Assembly: GCA_049688015.1 (NCBI GenBank)
Contig: JBAVJZ010000177.1
Location: 1-5,571 of the forward strand
Reading direction: 5' to 3'
Length of the DNA stretch: 5,571 nucleotides
DNA from: CSP1-8 sp049688015
GTDB lineage: Bacteria > Desulfobacterota > Deferrimicrobia > Deferrimicrobiales > Deferrimicrobiaceae
Shown here piece by piece: positions 1 through 5,505 of the stretch. Each line of letters starts with the position of its first letter. The first letter of the stretch is position 1. A model generated the notes under the pieces. That model saw nothing but the letters and a program-made list of their open reading frames with translations, ran no database searches and was not told the DNA's origin. Position numbers and translations under genes: made by a program.

Positions 1-10
1 TCCTCCACCC
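1..10 (-). promoter_or_regulatory. Shine-Dalgarno-like sequence at the left edge
   Basis: Read on the minus strand this is GGGTGGAGGA, a purine-rich sequence close to the ribosome-binding consensus. It lies about 75-85 nt downstream of the minus-strand promoter at 93-122, so a minus-strand gene probably starts just outside the window. No start codon is visible, so this is an inference from position and sequence only. Confidence 0.35.
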
Positions 11-28
11 CCGTTTTTTAAAAACGGG
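10..28. repeat. 19-nt palindrome CCCGTTTTTTAAAAACGGG
   Basis: The arms CCCGTTTT and AAAACGGG are complementary around an AT-rich centre. It sits between the minus-strand promoter at 93-122 and the Shine-Dalgarno-like sequence at 1-10, so it would lie in the 5' leader of the unseen gene. It is not a convincing terminator: neither strand has a run of T after the closing arm (minus continues GGGTGG, plus continues AAAACTCC). A dyad operator or a leader hairpin fits better, but nothing identifies the factor. Confidence 0.4.
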
Positions 29-92
29 AAAACTCCATACAGATCAGGATTTTTTGCCGGGTCTGACGTGTTACTTTAGAAATATGTTTTAT

Positions 93-122
93 TTTATACC
101 GCCAAAGGGATGAGCGTGTCAA
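93..122 (-). promoter_or_regulatory. Predicted sigma-70 type promoter, facing left out of the window
   Basis: On the minus strand there is a perfect -35 box TTGACA (117-122), an 18-nt spacer and a -10 box TATAAA (93-98) that matches five of six consensus bases. Transcription would start near position 86 and run left, giving a leader of about 86 nt before the window edge. The -35 lies inside the 11-mer GCTTGACACGC, which recurs exactly in the minus-strand candidate promoter near 2419-2429. It is 12 nt past the stop codon of the 68-aa gene, so a downstream gene outside the window appears to have its own promoter. Confidence 0.6.
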
Positions 123-134
123 GCTAATTTTTAT

Positions 135-341
135 TTATAAAACCTTTTTTTGGCGCTTGAGGATCATGTGGCTCCCCACCGTGCCGTAGGCGATGCCGTC
201 GCGGTTCGGCGCGATGAGCGGTATCGCCGAAACGAGCTCCCACCCGTCATTGCCCGCCTCGTGCAGCCAATCCATGTCCGTCGTCAATCCTTCGGGAGTT
301 TCTTTGAACATAACGATTTTTTCCATGTATTCCAACGTCAT
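135..341 (-). CDS. Small DUF4177-like protein, 68 aa
   Basis: A 68-residue soluble protein of unknown function. Its layout resembles the DUF4177 family of small proteins: an N-terminal strand (EKIVMFKE, about 7-14), a short helix ending in L-x-x-x-G-x-x-GWELVSAIP (26-41), a loop, and a closing strand MILKR (59-63). The GWELV core and the terminal LKR are the features that suggest the family; the assignment is by eye. The ATG overlaps the stop of the upstream 456-aa gene as ATGA (338-341), and a GGAGGAGGAGGAAG stretch about 6-9 nt upstream is an excellent ribosome site lying inside the end of that gene, so the two are probably translationally coupled. A second ATG at codon 6 is possible but less well placed. 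No membrane segment, signal peptide or metal motif is seen. No terminator follows. Confidence 0.72.
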   Translation of the reverse strand: MTLEYMEKIVMFKETPEGLTTDMDWLHEAGNDGWELVSAIPLIAPNRDGIAYGTVGSHMILKRQKKVL

Positions 342-1708
342 AGGTCAGCTTCCTCCTCCTCCAGGGTGTTGAGCGGTATCCCGGCCGTTTCCGCGATCCT
401 CGCGCGGATGGCGTCGAAGATCTCCTGTCTTTTCCCCTCTGTTTGTGCCATCATCCGCAGGGCAAGGATCGTGATTTGGTCGTAGAGCCTCTTCACTCCT
501 TCCTCTTCCTGCCCGGCCCCAAGGGTTTTCAATATCGAACCATGGTTGGAGATAAACTTTTCATTCGTAAGAAGAGAGATCTGCTGCCCGGCGTCCCCCA
601 GTTCGTCGGGGGACACGGCATAAAGGAACCGTGCGAGATGGCGGGCCATCATCGCCTGGTCCATCCGGGCATTGTCCTCCCGCAGGATGCGAAGCCTCTC
701 CTCTTCGGGCATCAACTTCCATACAACGAAGGAGACCGGACCCGTCATGGCCATCCGTCCCGTGGCGTACCGGTCGAAAAAGTAGGTGATCAGCCGGTCG
801 TTGACGGAACCGGCGATGGCCAGGATCAGCTCCCGCAAAGCGTTGCCCGGGATTTCATAAAAGGAAGGGAACCGGACCATGAACGGGGATACGATCTCCC
901 GGGTCTCCTCGGTAGTCAGGATATCCAGGTGGACGAGGGCGGACAGGCGCAAGTCCTTTAGCGACATCGTCTTCAGGGTCATGCCAAGCTCCCGGAGCTT
1001 CCACCCCGGCGGGGCCTCCCGGGGATACCTCTCCATCTCGGGCCCAAGCAGCGACTCCGGGTCGGCGGGGAGCCCTGCGGCCTTCGCGGCGGCGACCCGG
1101 ATCCGCGGCAGGATCGTTTCGCACTCCTCGATCGATTTCGCGGCGACCGCGCTTTCCACGAGGCGTGCGATCTCGTGGGCAACAGTGTGCAGGTCGGCCA
1201 AGGACTTCCCCGCAAGCCTGTCCAACAGATCGAAATACAACGCGAATTCCAGGACCCCCTCGTTGAAGCCGGGATCCGAGAGCATGTACGGACGGAAGAG
1301 CATCCCCATGCGCGCGATTTCCCGGCGTAGTTGCAACGGGGAGACGTCTTCCAGGTGTTCCGCCATCCTTAGCCACTTTTCCCGGACCGCCAACTCCTGG
1401 TACTCTTCCTGCGTGAGGTGGGGGGGAAAGAATCGCTCTCCGTTCTTCTTTTTCTCCTCGAGTTCCGCGACGGCGTATTCGGTGTATGCCGGAACGAAAA
1501 CCTTTGCGAAGGCCCGAAGCTCCTTTTCCGTCCAGTATTCGGTGTACCCCGAAAGGAGTTTCCCCCGCGTCTCCTCGTCGAGACAGTCCCCGAAGATCCG
1601 CATCGTGAATCGGAGGTGCCCCTCCTCCAGCTTTTCGAGGTTCGCCATGATGTTGGCGCCGCGATCTTCGAGCCGGCGACGGACGAGTTCGACGTAGGAT
1701 TCGATCAT
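338..1708 (-). CDS. Hypothetical cytosolic all-helical protein, 456 aa
   Basis: I do not recognise this protein. From the start MIESYVELVR it is 456 residues, rich in Glu, Arg, Leu and Met, with an almost uninterrupted series of predicted amphipathic helices and no signal peptide, transmembrane segment, Walker motif or obvious catalytic signature. Residues about 44-90 contain a twice-used YTEY (55-58 and 75-78) flanking a T-E-K-E-L-R-A-F stretch; this loosely recalls the DUF2059 pattern (a FT-x-x-EL helix followed by an aromatic segment), but the match is weak. The tail is acidic (TLEEEEADL). An in-frame ATG at 1759 would add 17 residues, but it has no ribosome site and the extension is Arg/Pro-rich and unlike the rest. 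The ATG at 1708 has AAGGG eight bases upstream and is preferred. It overlaps the 68-aa gene by ATGA. Strong third-position GC supports coding. Confidence 0.8.
   Translation of the reverse strand: MIESYVELVRRRLEDRGANIMANLEKLEEGHLRFTMRIFGDCLDEETRGKLLSGYTEYWTEKELRAFAKVFVPAYTEYAVAELEEKKKNGERFFPPHLTQEEYQELAVREKWLRMAEHLEDVSPLQLRREIARMGMLFRPYMLSDPGFNEGVLEFALYFDLLDRLAGKSLADLHTVAHEIARLVESAVAAKSIEECETILPRIRVAAAKAAGLPADPESLLGPEMERYPREAPPGWKLRELGMTLKTMSLKDLRLSALVHLDILTTEETREIVSPFMVRFPSFYEIPGNALRELILAIAGSVNDRLITYFFDRYATGRMAMTGPVSFVVWKLMPEEERLRILREDNARMDQAMMARHLARFLYAVSPDELGDAGQQISLLTNEKFISNHGSILKTLGAGQEEEGVKRLYDQITILALRMMAQTEGKRQEIFDAIRARIAETAGIPLNTLEEEEADL
1475..1546. repeat. 12-nt direct repeat inside the 456-aa gene
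   Basis: GTATTCGGTGTA occurs at 1475-1486 and again at 1535-1546, exactly 60 nt apart and in the same codon phase. It encodes YTEY twice (residues 75-78 and 55-58). The flanking 20-residue unit is only loosely similar otherwise, so this may be a short internal duplication of a helix or a coincidence of motif and codon preference. Confidence 0.5.
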
Positions 1709-1834
1709 CCCGTCATCCCTTCGCAGGGGTTCCACGAAACGAGGGCATCGAGGTTCCATTGTGCGGCGGAGGAACGAACGAAAACTTTACGGTAGTTCCG
1801 GGACAATGACGGCTCCTCGGGGATCCGGTTGATT

Positions 1835-1854
1835 CCCCATTTCCGGGAATGGGG
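1835..1854. repeat. Intergenic hairpin between the 126-aa and 456-aa genes
   Basis: CCCCATT (1835-1841) pairs perfectly with AATGGGG (1848-1854) around the six-base loop TCCGGG; T-G wobbles could extend the stem both ways. Neither strand shows a T-run after the stem, so it is not a standard intrinsic terminator. On the minus strand it would sit in the 5' leader of the 456-aa gene, downstream of the possible promoter at 1870-1897, or it could mark the 3' end of the 126-aa transcript. Confidence 0.45.
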
Positions 1855-1869
1855 GGAGAAGATCCTTCA

Positions 1870-1897
1870 TTTATATAATACGCATCACGCGGCCCAA
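1870..1897 (-). promoter_or_regulatory. Weak candidate promoter for the 456-aa/68-aa pair
   Basis: An AT-rich island in otherwise GC-rich sequence gives TATAAA on the minus strand (1870-1875), with TTGGGC (1892-1897) 16 nt upstream as a poor -35. The predicted start near 1863 would leave a leader of about 155 nt before the ATG at 1708, containing the hairpin at 1835-1854. The -35 matches only three of six bases, so an activator or read-through from the upstream minus-strand gene is equally possible. Confidence 0.3.
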
Positions 1898-1955
1898 GGG
1901 TGCCGAAACGACCGCACCATGTTACCACCAGACGGAAGAAAGCTATGGATTCCGA

Positions 1956-2336
1956 CTATTTCCCCTCCCCCGACACCTTCTTGTGGAGCATGCCCACCAT
2001 CCGGTCGGCGAGGAACGCCTCCATCCCACTTGCGTAATATTCGTCCTCGAGCCATTCCGCGATATGGGCGCGGAGTTCCCGCACGATGTTCAAGTCCGGG
2101 TCCAGCACGAAGACGACGATGCACCGGTCGTCCCCGTCGTAGAACCGGTAGGCGAATAGCCCCTCGGGAAGGGCTTGGAGGTCGATCCCCACCACGTCCG
2201 CCCCCTCCATGTCGAGCGCCCGCTTCAACTCGATCGAGGTAAAGATCCTGTCGCCGACGGTGACGGACTCCTCCCCGGACCAGAGCGGCCCAAATTCTTT
2301 CTCTATCAGCACTTTTTCAATCGCTTCCCCTGCCAT
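1956..2336 (-). CDS. Hypothetical soluble protein, 126 aa
   Basis: I do not recognise this protein. It is acidic and soluble, with an apparent alpha/beta layout: an N-terminal helix (about 3-14), strands near 24-33, a helix (35-42), strands at 47-53 and 60-66, a strong strand CIVVFVLDP (72-80), then a long helix (83-99) and a C-terminal helix (103-119). There is no signal peptide, membrane helix or evident catalytic motif. Three starts are possible: GTG at 2378, ATG at 2354 and ATG at 2336. The last is chosen because GGGGAG lies six bases upstream (GGGGAGAAAGGA-ATG); the 2354 start has AGGG eight bases upstream and is a close second. It is divergent from hemL across a shared control region and is followed on the same strand, after about 250 nt, by the 456-aa gene. 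Confidence 0.74.
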   Translation of the reverse strand: MAGEAIEKVLIEKEFGPLWSGEESVTVGDRIFTSIELKRALDMEGADVVGIDLQALPEGLFAYRFYDGDDRCIVVFVLDPDLNIVRELRAHIAEWLEDEYYASGMEAFLADRMVGMLHKKVSGEGK

Positions 2337-2397
2337 TCCTTTCTCCCCGGGCATTCCTAGTTCCCTGCACCCGTTCACCGATGATCTAGAAGGTCTA

Positions 2398-2427
2398 TAT
2401 GTACACTTCGGCTTCCGGGCGTGTCAA
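2398..2427 (-). promoter_or_regulatory. Candidate promoter for the 126-aa gene
   Basis: The minus strand has a perfect -35 TTGACA (2422-2427). At an 18-nt spacer the -10 would be TACATA (2398-2403), a poor match; the better hexamer TATAGA (2394-2399) lies 22 nt away, too far for a normal spacer. The -35 sits in GCTTGACACGC, identical to the 11-mer at the left-edge promoter (114-124). Predicted leader to the ATG at 2336 is about 50-55 nt. Confidence 0.42.
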
Positions 2428-2491
2428 GCCAAACCAGAATATCGTTTTACGACGGAACGAAAACCGTTTGGAATTCGAATGGATGCTCCCC

Positions 2492-2521
2492 TTGACACCT
2501 CGCAGTGGCAACGGATACAAT
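2492..2521 (+). promoter_or_regulatory. Predicted sigma-70 type promoter of hemL
   Basis: TTGACA (2492-2497), an 18-nt spacer and TACAAT (2516-2521) give a -35 identical to consensus and a -10 matching five of six bases. The transcript would start near 2528, about 43 nt before the hemL ATG. Its presence argues against a longer hemL start at 2505, which would fall inside the promoter itself. It may also drive the F0 genes by read-through. Confidence 0.68.
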
Positions 2522-2555
2522 TCGCCCACCCTACTTTCTACTTGTTCGGCGGCCA

Positions 2556-2563
2556 GGGAGGGG
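2556..2563 (+). promoter_or_regulatory. Ribosome-binding site fixing the hemL start
   Basis: GGGAGGGG ends seven bases before ATG 2571. No comparable site precedes the upstream in-frame ATG at 2505, so this decides the start. Confidence 0.75.
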
Positions 2564-2570
2564 TGCCCGG

Positions 2571-3866
2571 ATGAAAACGGAGAATTCGCGGAAACTGTTC
2601 CGGCAGGCGCAAAAATTGATCCCGGGCGGGGTCAACTCGCCCGTCCGGGCGTTCCGGTCGGTCGGGGGAACGCCGCTGTTCGTCGCGAGTGCGAAAGGAG
2701 CCACCGTGACGGACGCGGACGGGAACACGTTCCTCGACTACGTCGCCTCCTGGGGCCCGATGATCCTGGGCCATGCCCACCCGAAGATCGTTTCCGCAAT
2801 CCGCAGCGCCGCGGGGCGGGGGACGAGCTACGGGGCGCCCACGGCCGGAGAGGTCGCGCTTGCCCGTCTCATCCACAGGTCCTTCCCCTCGATCGAGAAG
2901 GTCCGGCTGGTCTCTTCGGGGACCGAGGCGGCGATGAGCGCCGTCCGCCTGGCGCGGGGTTTCACGGGTCGGGACAAGATCGTGAAGTTCGAGGGGTGCT
3001 ACCATGGCCACGCCGACCCCATGCTGGTCAAGGCAGGTTCGGGTGCACTCACCTTCGGGCAGCCGGACTCCCCGGGCGTCCCGGCGGACACCGCAAAGCA
3101 CACCCTGACCGCAACCTTCAACGACGCTTCTTCCGTGCGGCGACTATTCGACCGGAACCGGGGACAGATCGCCGCCGTGATCGTCGAACCAATTCCCGGC
3201 AACATGGGGGTTGTCCTCCCGGCCCCCGGATTTCTGGACGAACTGCGGAAGATCACCCGGGTTGCGGGAGCTCTTCTCATATTCGACGAGGTGATCACCG
3301 GTTTTCGTGTGGCTTTCGGAGGGGCCCAGGAACTGTTCGGTATCCAGCCCGACCTGACCGTGCTCGGGAAGATCATCGGGGGGGGGCTGCCCGTGGGGGC
3401 CTTCGGCGGCCGACGCGACGTGATGGCCGCCCTCTCCCCCGAAGGGCCCGTTTACCAGGCGGGAACCCTTTCGGGGAACCCGCTCGCGGTGGCCGCAGGG
3501 ATCGCCGCCTTAACCGAGCTTTCGAAGAAGGGGATCTACCGGAAACTCGCGGGGAAGGCCGACTACCTCGGCGAGGGGCTCCAGGGGGCCTTCCGGAAAT
3601 CCGGCATCCCCACCTGGACCAACCGGGTCGGTTCGATGTGGACCACCTTTTTCCAGGAAGGCCCTGTCGTCGACTACGCGACAGCGAAAAAGACCGACAC
3701 GGCCGCCTACGGCCGGTATTTTCACGGGATGCTGGCCCGGGGCGTCTACCTTGCCCCTTCGCAGTTCGAAGCAGGATTCGTCTCCCTTGCCCACACCCGA
3801 CGGGATCTCGACCGGACGATCGGGGCGGCGCGGGAGACCCTTCGGGGAGTAGAGGCACGAAGGTAG
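2571..3866 (+). CDS. hemL: Glutamate-1-semialdehyde 2,1-aminomutase
   Basis: This PLP enzyme converts glutamate-1-semialdehyde to 5-aminolevulinate, the last step of the C5 route into heme, siroheme and cobalamin, in the cytosol. At 431 aa it is full length for the family (about 425-432). Diagnostic blocks are all present: the substrate-binding N-terminus GGVNSPVRAF (19-28), WGPMILGHAHP (61-71), the PLP-phosphate loop SSGTEA (115-120), CYHGH (143-147), the cofactor-ring Asp in IFDE (D239), the Schiff-base lysine in LGKIIGGG (K267), and QAGTLSGNPLA (296-306). These identify HemL rather than a general class III aminotransferase. The start at 2571 has a strong ribosome site; an upstream ATG at 2505 would overlap the promoter. 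It opens the rightward gene series, 91 nt before atpZ. Nothing looks truncated or altered. Confidence 0.97.
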   Translation: MKTENSRKLFRQAQKLIPGGVNSPVRAFRSVGGTPLFVASAKGATVTDADGNTFLDYVASWGPMILGHAHPKIVSAIRSAAGRGTSYGAPTAGEVALARLIHRSFPSIEKVRLVSSGTEAAMSAVRLARGFTGRDKIVKFEGCYHGHADPMLVKAGSGALTFGQPDSPGVPADTAKHTLTATFNDASSVRRLFDRNRGQIAAVIVEPIPGNMGVVLPAPGFLDELRKITRVAGALLIFDEVITGFRVAFGGAQELFGIQPDLTVLGKIIGGGLPVGAFGGRRDVMAALSPEGPVYQAGTLSGNPLAVAAGIAALTELSKKGIYRKLAGKADYLGEGLQGAFRKSGIPTWTNRVGSMWTTFFQEGPVVDYATAKKTDTAAYGRYFHGMLARGVYLAPSQFEAGFVSLAHTRRDLDRTIGAARETLRGVEARR

Positions 3867-3892
3867 ATTCGCCGCCGGGAAAAGGATATCCT

Positions 3893-3911
3893 CCGGAAAG
3901 CGGTTTTCCGG
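3893..3911. repeat. Inverted repeat between hemL and atpZ
   Basis: CCGGAAA (3893-3899) and TTTCCGG (3905-3911) form a seven-pair stem with the loop GCGGT. A second copy of the left arm, CCGGGAAAA (3875-3883), could compete for the same right arm with one bulged G, and a perfect palindrome AGGATATCCT (3883-3892) lies between. No T-run follows, so a classical terminator for hemL is not supported. It could be a processing or attenuating hairpin, or a protein site just upstream of the candidate atp promoter. Confidence 0.45.
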
Positions 3912-3939
3912 TTGACGGCCCTCGAGGGATTGTGATAAG
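3912..3939 (+). promoter_or_regulatory. Weak candidate promoter upstream of atpZ
   Basis: TTGACG (3912-3917) matches five of six -35 bases. After 16 nt, GATAAG (3934-3939) matches four of six -10 bases and is preceded by TGT, as in extended -10 promoters. The predicted start near 3946 would fall at or within the atpZ ribosome site (AGGGG, 3944-3948), leaving almost no leader. That makes it doubtful; read-through from hemL is the alternative. Confidence 0.3.
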
Positions 3940-3957
3940 TAACAGGGGTTTATCGAC

Positions 3958-4224
3958 GTGACCGACAGACAGGACCGCAGGAAGCTCTTCCGGGAACTGG
4001 GAAAGTACAGCGCGCTGGGCCTCGAGTTGGCCATTTCGGTCATTCTCGGCCTGGCCATCGGGTATTACCTGGACAAGTGGCTCGGGACCGGACCCTGGAT
4101 GACGGTTATCTGGCTCGGGTTAGGGTTCGCAGCAGGGGTGCGAAGCCTCTATCGAGCCGCCCTCCGGTCGGGGGAAGACCTGGAGAAGGACGAAGAGGAC
4201 AAGAGGAAACCCGGTGGAAGGTAA
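3958..4224 (+). CDS. atpZ: AtpZ/AtpI-family F0 assembly protein, 88 aa
   Basis: A small two-helix membrane protein of the ATPase_gene1/AtpZ type, found at the head of F0 gene clusters and thought to act with AtpI in assembling the c-ring or in magnesium or calcium supply. Residues 1-16 are basic and cytosolic. A first hydrophobic helix spans about 17-37 and runs into GYYLDKWLGT (35-44), the family's conserved G-x-x-L-D turn. A second helix covers about 46-64, and the tail is highly charged (EDLEKDEEDKRK). The start is GTG with AGGGG nine bases upstream; no closer ATG exists before codon 48. The end overlaps atpI by 11 nt. The family call rests on this topology, the turn motif and the position before atpI and atpB. 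Confidence 0.86.
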   Translation: MTDRQDRRKLFRELGKYSALGLELAISVILGLAIGYYLDKWLGTGPWMTVIWLGLGFAAGVRSLYRAALRSGEDLEKDEEDKRKPGGR

Positions 4225-4651
4225 CGGACCCGGCGGGACGGGAGGGGCAACGGTGCCAGGAATCGGCCCCCCTCGCGAGGGGGACGGGACGGACCTGCTC
4301 ACCTCCCGGTCCCTGGATACGAAGATCCTGGTTTCCGCCGGGGTGATCCTTGCCGGGATAATCCTCTTCGGACGGTACCGGATGCTCCCGGGAGCCGCGT
4401 GCGGCGCGGCGATCGCCTACGGGAACTTCTACCTGATACGGAAGATACTGGGAAACGCCTTTTCGTCCGAAGGGGGCCTGAAGAAGGGATTCGTCGTTCA
4501 GTACTTCCTGAAGTTCCTCGCTCTCGTGGCCATAGTGTACCTCGTGGTCCGGTCGGGACGCTTCGACATCCTGGGGTTCCTGCTCGGCCTGTCGGCGCTG
4601 ATTTTGGGCGTCCTGCTCGAGGGGGTTTCCCGGGCGGTAGAAACCAAGTAA
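4214..4651 (+). CDS. atpI: ATP synthase subunit I (AtpI), 145 aa
   Basis: A four-helix membrane protein of the ATP-synt_I family, an accessory factor for c-ring assembly that is not part of the mature enzyme. Helices are seen at about 36-53, 57-78, 92-112 and 117-138. Family-like features are the NFYLIRK stretch at the end of helix two (71-77), a basic linker before helix three, and the Gly-rich fourth helix (GFLLGLSALILGVLLEG). The first 30 residues are Gly/Pro-rich and look disordered, longer than the short N-terminus typical of AtpI. The start is GTG inside the end of atpZ with AGAGG about seven bases upstream, indicating translational coupling. The Gly-rich leader leaves open a later true start, though no ATG precedes helix one. 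It ends 20 nt before atpB. Confidence 0.86.
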   Translation: MEGNGPGGTGGATVPGIGPPREGDGTDLLTSRSLDTKILVSAGVILAGIILFGRYRMLPGAACGAAIAYGNFYLIRKILGNAFSSEGGLKKGFVVQYFLKFLALVAIVYLVVRSGRFDILGFLLGLSALILGVLLEGVSRAVETK

Positions 4652-4671
4652 TTCTTCGGAGGGAACGCACG

Positions 4672-5427
4672 ATGCGCAGATGGTGGGTTGGGCTTCTCGG
4701 GGTATCGCTTCTGCCGTCCACGGCGCTGGCGGCAGGGGGCCACGAGGCGTTTTCCTGGTTCGAACTGCTTCACCTGCCCGTCCCGCAATACGTCCTTTCC
4801 GCGATCATGATCGCGGTCCTGCTCGTGGCCATCTCCGCCGTATCCTTCCGGGGGAAGAATACAGCCGACCTGGTCATCCCCGAGTCAAGGCTCACGATGC
4901 GCAACGTGTTCGAGCTCATCATGTCGTTCCTCATGGGCCTCGCGGAGGACATCATCGGGCACAAAGCGAAGCGATACATCCCGCTGCTCGCCACCTCCTT
5001 CATCTTCATCCTCTTCATGAACCTGCTGGGGCTCATTCCGGGCTTCGTCCCGCCGACCGACAAGATGAACATCACCGTCGGCCTGGCGGTCGTCATCTTC
5101 CTGTCCACGCACTATTACGGCGTCAAGGAACACGGGATCGCCTACTTCAAGCATTTTCTCGGTCCGGTCTGGTGGCTGGCGTGGCTGATCGCCCCGATCG
5201 AGATCATTTCCCACCTCGCCCGGCCGATGTCCCTGTCCCTTCGTCTCTTCGGGAACATCACCGGCGACCATCTTGTCGTGGCGATCTTCCTGGGACTGGT
5301 TCCCTTCGTCGTCCCGTCGATCTTCTACGGCCTGGGGGTGTTCGTCTCATTCATGCAGGCATTCATCTTCACCGTGCTCTCCATGATCTACATCGGGGGA
5401 GCGGTCGCGCACGAAGAGGAGCACTAA
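4672..5427 (+). CDS. atpB: ATP synthase F0 subunit a
   Basis: The stator half of the ion channel in the F0 sector; it passes protons or sodium past the rotating c-ring in the inner membrane. It has 251 aa. The essential arginine lies in RPMSLSLRLFGN as R191 (E. coli aR210), and the last helix carries the conserved Q229 in QAFIF (E. coli aQ252), ending in the acidic-His tail HEEEH. Against E. coli, the aE219 position is H200 and the aH245 position is G222. Hydrophobic segments lie near 37-58, 104-123, 131-147, 167-189, 201-220 and 221-244. Residues 1-22 form a signal-peptide-like leader (MRRWW, hydrophobic core, then TALAAGG). The ATG has GGAGGG eight bases upstream, so this start is secure and the leader is real coding sequence. 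It lies 20 nt after atpI and 84 nt before atpE. Confidence 0.98.
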   Translation: MRRWWVGLLGVSLLPSTALAAGGHEAFSWFELLHLPVPQYVLSAIMIAVLLVAISAVSFRGKNTADLVIPESRLTMRNVFELIMSFLMGLAEDIIGHKAKRYIPLLATSFIFILFMNLLGLIPGFVPPTDKMNITVGLAVVIFLSTHYYGVKEHGIAYFKHFLGPVWWLAWLIAPIEIISHLARPMSLSLRLFGNITGDHLVVAIFLGLVPFVVPSIFYGLGVFVSFMQAFIFTVLSMIYIGGAVAHEEEH

Positions 5428-5451
5428 CGAGTAACGGCATCCGGCATCACC

Positions 5452-5481
5452 CCCGCCGGAGGGGCGGTACCACCCGGCGGG
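5452..5481 (+). promoter_or_regulatory. GC-only hairpin between atpB and atpE
   Basis: CCCGCCGG (5452-5459) pairs perfectly with CCGGCGGG (5474-5481) around a 14-nt loop. No T-run follows, so it should not stop transcription fully. Spacers before atpE are commonly sites of differential mRNA stability or translation, because many more c than a subunits are needed; such a role here is an inference. An overlapping ACCCCC (5449-5454) is complementary to GGGGGT (5501-5506) in the atpE ribosome site, so two exclusive folds are possible. Confidence 0.5.
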
Positions 5482-5497
5482 ATCCAATACCAACGTA

Positions 5498-5505
5498 AAG
5501 GGGGG
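5498..5505 (+). promoter_or_regulatory. Ribosome-binding site of atpE
   Basis: AAGGGGGG, with its last base six before the ATG at 5512, is a strong purine-rich site. It supports high translation of the partial gene that follows and fixes its start. Confidence 0.6.

Noticed and set aside
10..28. Intrinsic terminator for the leftward operon
   Set aside because: The T-run lies within the stem rather than after it, and a promoter for a further gene intervenes between the operon and this palindrome.
879..1697. Plus-strand open frame opposite the 456-aa gene
   Set aside because: Ser/Arg-rich antisense shadow without a ribosome site; the minus-strand frame has balanced composition and high third-position GC.
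1709..1759. ATG at 1759 extending the 456-aa protein by 17 residues
   Set aside because: No Shine-Dalgarno sequence precedes it and the added residues are Arg/Pro-rich and unlike the helical protein; the ATG at 1708 has AAGGG upstream. It remains possible.
1874..1879. Perfect TATAAT on the plus strand
   Set aside because: The -35 position is a G-run and no plus-strand gene follows; the AT-rich island is better explained by minus-strand use.
1491..2465. Recurring word GAACGAAAAC at about 1492, 1776 and 2455
   Set aside because: One copy is inside a coding region where it simply encodes KVFVP on the minus strand, and spacing and orientation show no pattern; probably chance.
2505..2570. Upstream in-frame ATG that would extend HemL by 22 residues
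   Set aside because: It lies between the -35 and -10 boxes of the likely hemL promoter, has no ribosome site, and would exceed the usual family length; the ATG at 2571 has GGGAGGGG at ideal spacing.
2399..3961. Long plus-strand open frame of 520 codons overlapping hemL in another frame
   Set aside because: It is Arg/Pro/Gly-rich shadow translation of GC-rich coding sequence; the hemL frame carries every family motif.
4399..4671. In-frame extension of AtpB by 91 residues
   Set aside because: It would overlap atpI and encodes Arg/Pro-rich sequence; the ATG at 4672 has a strong ribosome site and gives normal subunit a length.
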